A stretch of 64,000 nt of DNA from Stygibacter sp964604155 (lineage in GTDB: Bacteria > Cloacimonadota > Cloacimonadia > Cloacimonadales > TCS61). The stretch lies in contig CAZRXY010000004.1 in the NCBI GenBank assembly GCA_964604155.1, positions 1 through 64,000 on the forward strand, written 5' to 3'. The position numbers were made by a program, and so were the translations under genes. Every line of letters starts with the position of its first letter. Positions within the stretch are counted from its first letter, which is position 1. The notes below the pieces were generated by a model, which searched no databases, was not told the DNA's origin, and saw only the letters and a program-made list of their open reading frames with translations. This document shows positions 9,877-17,467 of this stretch, piece after piece.

Positions 9877-10608
9877 ATGATGAAGTGTCTCAGTATATTT
9901 TTCATATTGATAATACCCTTCCTGATATTTGGTGATTTTGATATCCATTTTGAAGGCGGAGCTGTCTTCTGTGGATATAACGACATTAAAATCCCTAAGA
10001 ATTCGGGCACGGAATATTCATTTTGTGATGATCTAGATTATAATACAGCTTTCTATGGCAGGCTCCATTTAGGCTATAAACACAAATCAAAACATTATGC
10101 CTTTATCACTATCTCGCCTCTCACACTCAAAGCAGAAGGTACTCTCGATAAAGACCTTAATTACAATGGAATTATCTTCTATGCCGGCGAAAAATTGATC
10201 TCATACTATAATTTTAATTCCTGGAGGATCACCTATCGATACACACTAATAAAAAATGATAAATTGCACTTCGCCGCCGGCTTAACTGCCAAAATCCGCG
10301 ATGCTTATATCTCTGTGGAAAGCCCCGATAAAAAAGAAAAATTCAGTAATATCGGCTTTGTGCCCATTATCCATTTTAGCCTTGATTATAAACTTAATGA
10401 TTTATGCGGTATAAATCTCACCGGAGATGCCCTGGGCTCACCTTATGGCAGAGCCGAAGATGTCCGCTTCTCATTTTACTACTCAATAACAGACAAAATG
10501 AAGTTCGATCTGGGATACAGGATTCTGGAAGGTGGAGCTGATGTCGATGATATTGAAGGTTTTGCGTTATTCCATTACGCGTCTTTAGGATTTTCTTACC
10601 AATTATGA
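9877..10608 (+). CDS. Hypothetical outer-membrane beta-barrel-like protein
   Basis: A 243-aa protein that I cannot assign to a named family. It opens with a signal peptide (MKCLSIFFILIIPFLIFG). After that it consists of alternating aromatic and polar beta strands such as 'AFYGRLHLGYK' and 'FHYASLGFSYQL', ending in an aromatic-hydrophobic residue pattern typical of small outer-membrane barrels. AAGAGG (9867-9872) lies four bases before the ATG at 9877 and seven before a second ATG at 9880; the second is the better spaced. The gap to thiF is short (24 bp to its ATG), so read-through is possible, but no functional link is evident. Confidence 0.7.
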   Translation: MMKCLSIFFILIIPFLIFGDFDIHFEGGAVFCGYNDIKIPKNSGTEYSFCDDLDYNTAFYGRLHLGYKHKSKHYAFITISPLTLKAEGTLDKDLNYNGIIFYAGEKLISYYNFNSWRITYRYTLIKNDKLHFAAGLTAKIRDAYISVESPDKKEKFSNIGFVPIIHFSLDYKLNDLCGINLTGDALGSPYGRAEDVRFSFYYSITDKMKFDLGYRILEGGADVDDIEGFALFHYASLGFSYQL

Positions 10609-10632
10609 TATCATGATCTTTTGGAAATTTGT

Positions 10633-11256
10633 ATGACTAAAGAAGAATTTTTTGCCGATCATGATCAGTCATTATTAGCTGCAATATCTCATGCTACCGT
10701 GGGTATTGCCGGAGCGGGAGGATTGGGTAGTAATGCCGCTGCCGCACTCGCCCGTTCCGGTGTCCATAAACTTGTCATTGCTGATTTTGATAAGGTCTCT
10801 GCCTCTAATCTAAACAGACAGTTCTTTTTCAGAGACCAGATAGGACTTTACAAAGTGGAAGCTCTCAAACGCAATCTAAAACGCATTAACCCCTTTAGCG
10901 AGTACGAAATTCATACCAGAAAACTCGATGATATTCTTATTCAAGAAATCTTTGAAGACGTAGATATCATCATAGAAGCTTTTGATCAGGCAGAAAGCAA
11001 GCAGATGCTTATCGAAACCTGGCACGATAATTTCGCTGATATTCCCTTGATTGTCGGCTCCGGTTTAGGCGGAATTGGGGATAATAACCGACTGCGTGAG
11101 ACAAAAAGCGGAAATCTCTACCTGATCGGTGACGGAGTCTCGGATATCGAACATGGCTATAAACCCCTGGCACCAAGAGTAGGTATTGTCGCCTGTATGC
11201 AGGCAAATCTCGCCCTCCAATTGTTATTGCAAAAATATTGTCTTAATACTATCTGA
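10633..11256 (+). CDS. thiF: ThiF-family adenylyltransferase (ThiS-activating, family 2)
   Basis: Predicted E1-like enzyme that adenylates the C-terminal Gly-Gly of the sulfur carrier ThiS for thiazole synthesis. A Rossmann nucleotide-binding motif 'GAGGLGSNAA' lies near residue 28, followed by 'DFDKVSASNLNRQFF', the conserved Asp/Arg/Asn ATP-binding block. At 207 aa it matches the short ThiF family 2 found with a small ThiS, not the longer MoeB-like form. No CxxC zinc pair is visible. The ATG at 10633 is preferred over the in-frame TTG at 10621. thiS follows 23 bp downstream, supporting the assignment. thiG and thiH are not nearby. Confidence 0.88.
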   Translation: MTKEEFFADHDQSLLAAISHATVGIAGAGGLGSNAAAALARSGVHKLVIADFDKVSASNLNRQFFFRDQIGLYKVEALKRNLKRINPFSEYEIHTRKLDDILIQEIFEDVDIIIEAFDQAESKQMLIETWHDNFADIPLIVGSGLGGIGDNNRLRETKSGNLYLIGDGVSDIEHGYKPLAPRVGIVACMQANLALQLLLQKYCLNTI

Positions 11257-11279
11257 GTAAGCTGGGCTGATATTTTAAA

Positions 11280-11486
11280 ATGGATTCCATTTATTATCTG
11301 AATAATCGAATTGAGGAATGGAAGCCCGATCTTACTATTGCTGATGTAATTTTGCAAAAAAACTATAAATTCCCCATGCTCGTCGTGAAAATTAATGGAG
11401 AATTAATTAAGCGTGCCCAATATGAAGAAGCACTTATCCCAGCTAATGCTCAGGTTCAAATTCTACACCTCATGAGCGGCGGTTAA
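11280..11486 (+). CDS. thiS: Sulfur carrier protein ThiS
   Basis: A 68-aa ubiquitin-like sulfur carrier ending in 'HLMSGG'. The terminal Gly-Gly is the site adenylated by ThiF and converted to a thiocarboxylate for thiazole formation. The middle 'VVKINGELIKRAQYEEALI' fits the ThiS beta-grasp pattern. It lies immediately downstream of thiF on the same strand. No strong Shine-Dalgarno sequence precedes the ATG, so translation may be coupled to the upstream gene. Its short length and low overall similarity mean a role with another sulfur-transfer pathway is possible, but the thiF neighbour favours thiamine. Confidence 0.85.
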   Translation: MDSIYYLNNRIEEWKPDLTIADVILQKNYKFPMLVVKINGELIKRAQYEEALIPANAQVQILHLMSGG

Positions 11487-11491
11487 TAATA

Positions 11492-11647
11492 GTGTATTTT
11501 TTAAAAAAATCTAAGGTTCCACCCTCCCCAGAAATGAAGGAGCCCACCAAGAAAAGAAGTATTGCAGAAATGATTAGCCCCGAATTTCAACTTGGGGACA
11601 ACGATACCCCCACAAACACAGGGGTTTTAACCCCAGAAATAGATTAA
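11492..11647 (+). CDS. Possible 51-aa small ORF downstream of thiS
   Basis: An open frame from GTG (11492) to TAA (11645-11647) fills the gap between thiS and the next kinase; an internal ATG at 11534 would give 37 aa. The predicted peptide is Lys- and Pro-rich and ends 'GVLTPEID'; it matches nothing I recognise. It ends just before the AAAGGAG ribosome-binding site of the kinase gene. The same DNA contains clustered C4/G4 runs that could form hairpins, for example GGGGTTTTAACCCC at 11621-11634, so it may be a structured leader instead of a coding region. No good ribosome-binding site precedes the GTG. Confidence 0.25.
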   Translation: MYFLKKSKVPPSPEMKEPTKKRSIAEMISPEFQLGDNDTPTNTGVLTPEID

Positions 11648-11657
11648 AGGAGCACAT

Positions 11658-14192
11658 ATGCTTTTTACAGGCATCATCAGCAATATTTCTTTATTGATTG
11701 TTTTAACTTACATATACAGTTTCATCTATCAAAAGAAGAGCAAGATAAAACCAAAATTGCAAAAATTTTTAACCGGCATTTTATTTGGCTCAATTGCCAT
11801 TGCCGGAATGATGATGCCCCTGAATTTTGCTCCAGGCATCATATTTGATGGACGCTCAATCATTTTGAGCATAGGTGCACTTTTTGGTGGCGTTCCAGTG
11901 GCAATTATTTCCACAATAATGACAATTATTTACAGAAGCATCATAGGTGGAGCCGGGACATATGTAGGTATAGGGGTTGCAACCACTTCTGCGGTAATTG
12001 GGCTGATATACAGATATATATACAGTTACCAAAAAGCCAGAAAAACCATCTACCTTTATTTTCTTGGTCTAGTGGTACATATCTGTATGATGCTGTGGAT
12101 GCTATTACTTCCCGGAAAATCCAGCTTTGATGTGATCAGGCAATTAAGTCTCCTCATTTTATTTGTCTATCCACTTGCTACAATTATTGTAGCAAAGCTT
12201 TTGATAGATAGAGAAAATTCAGCAGATACCAGACTTAGATTGATCAGCAGCGCAAAGAAATTCAAATCTGTGTTTGAGGCGTCTAATGTTGGAAAATCTA
12301 TTACACAACTGGATGGAAAGATTTATGTTAATCAGGCATTCTGCGATATGCTTGGCTATTCCGAAAAAGAATTGCAAAACAAGAAATGGCAAGATATCAC
12401 ACCTTCAGAAGATATCCAATCCATACAGGATAGATTGAAATTACTTATATCCGGCGAATTAGATAGTCTCCGTTTTGATAAAAGGTATATTCACAAAAAC
12501 CAATCTCTTATCTGGGCAGATGTAAGCGTTCATCTCTTTCGCGACAATGATCATAATCCACTTCATTTTTTTACCACAATCATAGATATTACCGAAAGAA
12601 AGAGAACTGTAGAAGAACTAAGAAAAACCAGTGAATACCTTAACAATCTCATTGATTATGCTAATACTCCAATTATTACTTGGGATACTTCCCGGAAAAT
12701 CAGCAGATTCAATCACGCTTTCGAACGGCTCACAGGATTCAAGGCTGAGGAAGTTATCGGAAAAAATTTAGAGATTTTATTTCCGACAGAAGATATTAGT
12801 GCCTCACTTAAAAAAGTTACTGCCGCTACCGCAGGTGAGCTCTGGGAAACTGTGGAAATCAGAATACAAACTATAGATAAACAAATAAAAACAGCACTTT
12901 GGAACTCTGCAAATATCTATGCCGAAGATGGCGTGAGTCTTATGAGCACTATTGCCCAGGGGCAGGATATCACAGAACTAAAAGAATCTGAAGCCCTGTT
13001 CCGTAGTATGTTTAAAAATAATTATGCAGTTATGCTATTGATAGACCCGGATAGCGGAGCTATCATTGATGCTAATCCTGCCGCCTGCAGATATTACGGC
13101 TACTCAAAAAAAGAAATCCTCAAGCTCAAAATAGAAAATATTAATACACTGCCGCCCGGGCAAATCAAAGAGGAGATGAAACTTGCCAAAGCTAACCAGC
13201 GTTATCACTTTGCCCTTAAACACCGGCTTGCAAATGGCTCAGTGCGTGATGTTGAAGTATTTAGTGGCTCGGTAAAGCTTAAGCAGAATGAAGTGTTATA
13301 TTCTATCATCTTTGATGTAACAGAACGAAATATAGCAGTTAGAGAACTAAAAGATATAAAAACCCAGCTCGAAAGTGCCGTAACCCAGAGAACTGCCGAG
13401 ATTTCCAAACAATTGCAAAAACTCGATAAAAGTGAAAAAGCGATGCTCTATATGGTGGAAGACCTGAACACACTCACAGCCAGCCTGGATGAAGAGAAGC
13501 GAAAATTGCTGATATCTAATCAGGAACTGGAAGCTTTCTCCTATTCTGTTTCACACGATTTACGTGCACCGCTACGGGCAATTGATGGATTTAGTAACTT
13601 CCTGCTGGAAGATTATGCAGATAAACTTGATGAAGAAGGGAAAAGACTTCTTGATGTTATTCGCTATAATGCCACGAAAATGGATAGATTGATCCTCGAT
13701 CTGCTTAGCCTTTCCCGCATCTCCCGCACTGATATGAATCTCACCCTTGTAGAGATGAAAGACACTGTCAAATCCATTTATGAGGATATTGCCAGCGAAA
13801 TTGAGATAAATTCTTTCGATTTTATACTAAATGATATCCCACCAGTGTATTGTGACCCTACCTTGATTAAACAAGTCTGGCAAAATCTCATCAGCAATGC
13901 CCTCAAATATAGTGCAAAATCAGATCATAAAGTTATTGAAATCTCTGCAAACCAAGAGGATAAATCAATAACATATTGTATAAGAGATCGGGGAGCCGGT
14001 TTCCAAAATGAATATGTGGACAAATTATTCGGTGTTTTTCAAAGATTGCACACGGAAAAAGAATTTCATGGAACAGGCGTGGGTCTGGCTATTGTGAAGC
14101 GCATAATCCAGCGGCATGGTGGCAAGGTCTGGGCAGACGGCGTAGTGGATGAAGGCGCTTCCTTCTATTTTACGCTGCCGGATATTGATTGA
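11658..14192 (+). CDS. Membrane sensor histidine kinase, 5TM-LYT plus three PAS domains
   Basis: An 844-aa kinase. Residues 1-185 form several membrane helices with the 'NFAPGIIFDGRSIILSIGAL' and 'GGVPVAI' signature of the 5TM-LYT (LytS/YhcK-type) receptor family. Three PAS/PAC units follow (about 205-555), then a coiled coil with 'VTQRTAEISKQLQKL'. A HisKA domain contains 'SVSHDLRAPLRAIDGF' (phospho-acceptor H633). The HATPase_c domain has an N box ('NLISNALKYS'), G1 ('DRGAGF') and 'GTGVGLAIV'. This phytochrome-like HisKA arrangement commonly pairs with Rcp1-type receivers, and one lies 26 bp downstream. AAAGGAG precedes the ATG. The ligand is unknown. Confidence 0.93.
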   Translation: MLFTGIISNISLLIVLTYIYSFIYQKKSKIKPKLQKFLTGILFGSIAIAGMMMPLNFAPGIIFDGRSIILSIGALFGGVPVAIISTIMTIIYRSIIGGAGTYVGIGVATTSAVIGLIYRYIYSYQKARKTIYLYFLGLVVHICMMLWMLLLPGKSSFDVIRQLSLLILFVYPLATIIVAKLLIDRENSADTRLRLISSAKKFKSVFEASNVGKSITQLDGKIYVNQAFCDMLGYSEKELQNKKWQDITPSEDIQSIQDRLKLLISGELDSLRFDKRYIHKNQSLIWADVSVHLFRDNDHNPLHFFTTIIDITERKRTVEELRKTSEYLNNLIDYANTPIITWDTSRKISRFNHAFERLTGFKAEEVIGKNLEILFPTEDISASLKKVTAATAGELWETVEIRIQTIDKQIKTALWNSANIYAEDGVSLMSTIAQGQDITELKESEALFRSMFKNNYAVMLLIDPDSGAIIDANPAACRYYGYSKKEILKLKIENINTLPPGQIKEEMKLAKANQRYHFALKHRLANGSVRDVEVFSGSVKLKQNEVLYSIIFDVTERNIAVRELKDIKTQLESAVTQRTAEISKQLQKLDKSEKAMLYMVEDLNTLTASLDEEKRKLLISNQELEAFSYSVSHDLRAPLRAIDGFSNFLLEDYADKLDEEGKRLLDVIRYNATKMDRLILDLLSLSRISRTDMNLTLVEMKDTVKSIYEDIASEIEINSFDFILNDIPPVYCDPTLIKQVWQNLISNALKYSAKSDHKVIEISANQEDKSITYCIRDRGAGFQNEYVDKLFGVFQRLHTEKEFHGTGVGLAIVKRIIQRHGGKVWADGVVDEGASFYFTLPDID

Positions 14193-14218
14193 TATCTTAT
14201 TGCTTGGGAGGTATAGCG

Positions 14219-14656
14219 ATGGATAATTATAATGAAGTAGAAATATTGATTGTGGAGGATAATCCTGATGATGCCGAACTGTCATTACGGGCACTAAAGA
14301 AGAATAATATCTGCCACAATATTATGGTGGCAGAAGATGGTGAAGAAGCACTTGATTTTCTCTTCGCCCGTGGAAAATTCCTTCAGAGGAAGACAAATTG
14401 CCATCCTAAAGTAATTTTCCTCGATCTTAAACTGCCCAAAGTGGGCGGAAAGGAAGTGCTTAGGGCAATAAAAAGCGATCCTGGGAAAAAGGTTATTCCT
14501 GTAGTAGTTCTCACCTCTTCCAGAGAAGAACGCGATATTATAGAATCCTATGATCTGGGAGCAAACAGCTACATTGTGAAACCGGTGGAATTTGATGAAT
14601 TCGTGGAAGCTGTAAGAGAACTCGGACTATACTGGCTCCTCCTAAATCAGCAATAA
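14219..14656 (+). CDS. Rcp1/CheY-like response regulator
   Basis: A 145-aa receiver-only protein. The acidic pocket is E13/D14 ('IVEDNPDDAEL'), the phospho-acceptor D69 ('FLDLKLPKVGG'), with T98 and K120 ('YIVKPV'). The 'NPDDAEL...AL' N-terminus and the 'LDLKLPKVGGKEVL' motif are typical of Rcp1-like regulators paired with phytochrome-type or multi-PAS kinases. The ATG at 14219 has TGGGAGG eight bases upstream; an earlier in-frame start at 14189 would overlap the kinase and lacks such a signal. It is the likely partner of the kinase just upstream. Its 3' end overlaps the convergent TonB receptor gene by 15 bp. Confidence 0.93.
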   Translation: MDNYNEVEILIVEDNPDDAELSLRALKKNNICHNIMVAEDGEEALDFLFARGKFLQRKTNCHPKVIFLDLKLPKVGGKEVLRAIKSDPGKKVIPVVVLTSSREERDIIESYDLGANSYIVKPVEFDEFVEAVRELGLYWLLLNQQ

Positions 14657-17104
14657 TCTTATTCCCAGACTGAAATTTCTACCCATCGCCGGAAAATAAA
14701 AATTATCGTCATATTCCCAGTCACCATCTCCATCATCAAGATAACCTGCAGTTTCATATTTCAGATCAAAAACATTGTTGAGCCTGAATTCCAGATTAAG
14801 TGTAGTATTCCCTACAAAGTTTTCAAAAGTATAATCAAAGCCCACATTGTAAACCGTAAATTCTTTGACAATATGAGCAGAATTTTCACTGTTATCCAGA
14901 TACTGGCTGCCTGTGTATTGCATCTGTGTAAATCCCCTGAATTTTCCTGAGTAGAAATCTATCTTTGCCTGCCCAAATAATTCCGGGTGACCCCCTAATG
15001 TGTTACCAGAAAGTTCTATCTCACTGCCATCCCACTGTTGATAAGAGAATTTTCTGAAATAATTGTCCGACCAGGCAAATGAAGAAGAAAATTGCAGATA
15101 TCTGCTTAACCTGCTTTTGATATCAATTTCCAATCCTCTGTGCACCGTGGCATCGGCATTACCTCTGATGGCAGTCCCGCTGTCGCTTAATCCGCCATAA
15201 TCTACTATCTCATTCTTAAATTCCATATAATAGGCATTAAATTTTAGCGACGCTGCATCTGATATCCAGCCAAGACCTGCCTCATAGTCTATCACGTGCT
15301 CAGCCTCAACAAGCGGATCACTCCATTCTATTACAGTTATCTCGCCCTCAGAGTTATAGATAACTTTCTTCTCACCAAATAAAGGCTCTACTCCCAGATT
15401 ATCTGGTCCATCCCAGATATCAAAAAGTTCGCTATCAGATGGCTCCCTATGGGCTATCGCGGCACTGGCGTATATATTTATATGATCATTAAGATTATAG
15501 TTAATCCCAAATTGAGGATTCAAAAATGAATAATCCACGCTGTATCTGTTCAAATTCTCTCCAGTAAAATTCCCTGCTCTTTTCTGCTCAAATTCATAGG
15601 TTAAATTTTGATAGTGCAGGTTTGCCATGAGAAACAGATTTGGCAATAATCTATAATTCTCATTTATATAGGCTGTGATATACCGCTTATCACCCTGATA
15701 GCGATAATATCTCATGCCTTTAATAAAATCCTCCGGCTGCGGATATTGCAGCACGTCCTTCACTTCGCCCCAATGATCACTTTTAAATAAGCTAAGATAT
15801 GTGCCCAGCATCAGTTCTCCCTTATGATGCTCCAGCGATATATTGCCCACATACCCTATCTGATTCTTTTCTACCCACTTCTGCCTTATCAAATCTGCAC
15901 TCATCACTTCTGCCGTATCTATTATGCCATACTCAAATAAATCTTCATCATATTTCTTTTGTTCATAAAATCCCTTACCTTTTATGTAAAATAGGGTGTT
16001 TTTAAGGTGCATTTTATCACTTATCCGGTAGAGATTATGTAATTCAAAGTGAGGCTGGCTAAAATCGTCTATCTCATTGTCATAGGTTATTGGATTATGC
16101 TGGTGATTCACTTTGAGATCCTCTTCCCACGAAGCATACCAGGCAGCATGAGTGATCTCATGTCCGGTATAAAAATTAATATCCGTCACACTTCTTTCAG
16201 CCTGATAAGTTAACGAAGAATAAAATGAACTAAGCTCCGTAGCAGAATTATCTCGGTAGCCATCCGAACTTACTTGTGACAGCCTGATATTTAATCTGAG
16301 ATCATCAGAAAGTGAAGCAAAGTAATTCATCCCTGCCTTACGCAAATTATGGCTTCCCATCACGGTATAGAGAGTGCTTTGATCACCGGAATATTCATCA
16401 CCCGCAGATGTGGTTTCTATATTGATGGTGCCTCCCAGCGATGCTATGCCATATTTGGAAGCTCCCGAACCTCTTTGAAACTGGATGTCCTGCACGCTTT
16501 CACCAAAATCCGGCATGTTAACCCAGTAAACCTCATGGTCTTCCGGGTCATTTAATGGTATCCCATTGATCATCACACCAATCCGCTTCTGGTCAAAACC
16601 TCGCAGCTTGATATGAGAATAACCTGTGCCCGAACCGGATTCCGAATAGGCAAATAGTCCCGGAACCTCATCCATTAATAAAGGCAGATCATCCCCATGC
16701 AATGATCTTTTTATATCACTGCCGGTGATATTACTGTAGGTTAATGGCGTCTTTCTCAACTGGCTGCGTGTCTCGGTGATAGATATGCCATCCAGTTTAT
16801 ATGATTTGGGGATAAGAGATACCACTACCGGCTCATACTGAGGAATAATTATCTCTTTGCTGCTCTGCTCAAATCCTATACGATTAAATATCACCTCATA
16901 ATTGCCCGGCTTTATATTGCTGAAACTGAAATTTCCGTCTCTGTCCGATATTACCCTTTTCTCCAAACCAGTTATGCTAACTACCGCATCAGATACTCCC
17001 TCCAGCGTTGTGCTGTCAAGTATCCTGCCATACATGGTTTCTCCCGATAAGATCAACGGAATAAATAGTGTCGTAAGTAATAATAACCTTAAGCATTTCA
17101 TCAT
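14642..17104 (-). CDS. TonB-dependent receptor under TPP riboswitch control (predicted thiamine/precursor uptake)
   Basis: An 820-aa outer-membrane TonB-dependent transporter. It has a signal peptide (about residues 1-21), then a carboxypeptidase-regulatory-like domain ('GRILDSTTLEGVSDAVVSI', 24-95). The plug domain (about 110-230) contains 'LRGFDQKRIGVMINGIPLND' and 'GGTINIET'. A long beta-barrel follows, ending in 'FYFPAMGRNFSLGIRLLLI'. AAAGGAG precedes the ATG. A TPP riboswitch lies in the 5' leader, so the likely cargo is thiamine, a phosphorylated form or a precursor; this rests on regulation, not on barrel sequence. Energy comes from TonB-ExbBD, not encoded here. TPP-controlled outer-membrane receptors have been predicted by comparative genomics in the Bacteroidetes. 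Confidence 0.92.
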   Translation of the reverse strand: MMKCLRLLLLTTLFIPLILSGETMYGRILDSTTLEGVSDAVVSITGLEKRVISDRDGNFSFSNIKPGNYEVIFNRIGFEQSSKEIIIPQYEPVVVSLIPKSYKLDGISITETRSQLRKTPLTYSNITGSDIKRSLHGDDLPLLMDEVPGLFAYSESGSGTGYSHIKLRGFDQKRIGVMINGIPLNDPEDHEVYWVNMPDFGESVQDIQFQRGSGASKYGIASLGGTINIETTSAGDEYSGDQSTLYTVMGSHNLRKAGMNYFASLSDDLRLNIRLSQVSSDGYRDNSATELSSFYSSLTYQAERSVTDINFYTGHEITHAAWYASWEEDLKVNHQHNPITYDNEIDDFSQPHFELHNLYRISDKMHLKNTLFYIKGKGFYEQKKYDEDLFEYGIIDTAEVMSADLIRQKWVEKNQIGYVGNISLEHHKGELMLGTYLSLFKSDHWGEVKDVLQYPQPEDFIKGMRYYRYQGDKRYITAYINENYRLLPNLFLMANLHYQNLTYEFEQKRAGNFTGENLNRYSVDYSFLNPQFGINYNLNDHINIYASAAIAHREPSDSELFDIWDGPDNLGVEPLFGEKKVIYNSEGEITVIEWSDPLVEAEHVIDYEAGLGWISDAASLKFNAYYMEFKNEIVDYGGLSDSGTAIRGNADATVHRGLEIDIKSRLSRYLQFSSSFAWSDNYFRKFSYQQWDGSEIELSGNTLGGHPELFGQAKIDFYSGKFRGFTQMQYTGSQYLDNSENSAHIVKEFTVYNVGFDYTFENFVGNTTLNLEFRLNNVFDLKYETAGYLDDGDGDWEYDDNFYFPAMGRNFSLGIRLLLI

Positions 17105-17179
17105 AACTCCTTTGTCATATTATTGGCAAAATCTCTTAATACCTCGGCGGTGCAATAATATTCCAAAAAAGCTCTCTGT

Positions 17180-17257
17180 GCTAAATTCCTCCGCCGGTAT
17201 TAACCGGATCAGGTTCAAAGGGTTTTTCTCAACTGCTTTCCGCAGTACCCCTTTAGC
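17180..17257 (-). ncRNA. TPP riboswitch (THI element)
   Basis: A 78-nt aptamer in the leader of the TonB-dependent receptor. P1 pairs GCTAAA with TTTAGC at the ends. P3 is an ACTGC/GCAGT hairpin. The diagnostic core includes TTGAGA, ACCCTTTGAACCTGAT and ATACCGGCGGAGGAA, close to the THI consensus. P4/P5 carry CCGGTTAATACCGG. In the 75-nt region before the start codon, CCGCCG (plus-strand 17145-17150) is complementary to CGGCGG of the aptamer (17191-17196), a possible anti-aptamer pairing. No U-rich terminator is evident, so control may be translational. Confidence 0.96.
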
Positions 17258-17283
17258 CCATTGCCTAAAGACCTGAAGGCAGA

Positions 17284-17309
17284 CAAATATCCCCGTGATG
17301 ATATGTCAA
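17284..17309 (-). promoter_or_regulatory. Candidate promoter for the riboswitch-TonB receptor transcript
   Basis: On the minus strand TTGACA (17309-17304) is followed after 14 bases by TATTTG (17289-17284). This places a start site roughly 10-20 bases before the riboswitch P1 helix, the expected geometry. The spacer is short and the second element imperfect, so this is suggestive only. Confidence 0.35.
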
Positions 17310-17353
17310 TTACTTTTTCGGACGAGTCAGGAAATTTATTGGTTAATATTTGA

Positions 17354-17381
17354 TTGACAAAAAAGAGCCTGGAGGCAATAA
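17354..17381 (+). promoter_or_regulatory. Candidate promoter for the PocR-PAS gene
   Basis: TTGACA (17354-17359) with CAATAA (17376-17381) after 16 bases lies 87 bp upstream of the PocR-PAS start codon. The second hexamer is weak. Confidence 0.3.
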
Positions 17382-17467
17382 GAACCCATCGGTTGGATTA
17401 TGCTGATGTGCAGGGATATATTTGAGAAATAGAGTTTTTGCCAAGAAAAATTGGAGTATGAGAAAAG

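Noticed and set aside
11621..11634. GGGGTTTTAACCCC as a terminator after thiS
   Set aside because: The hairpin is not followed by a T-tract and sits directly upstream of the kinase ribosome-binding site.
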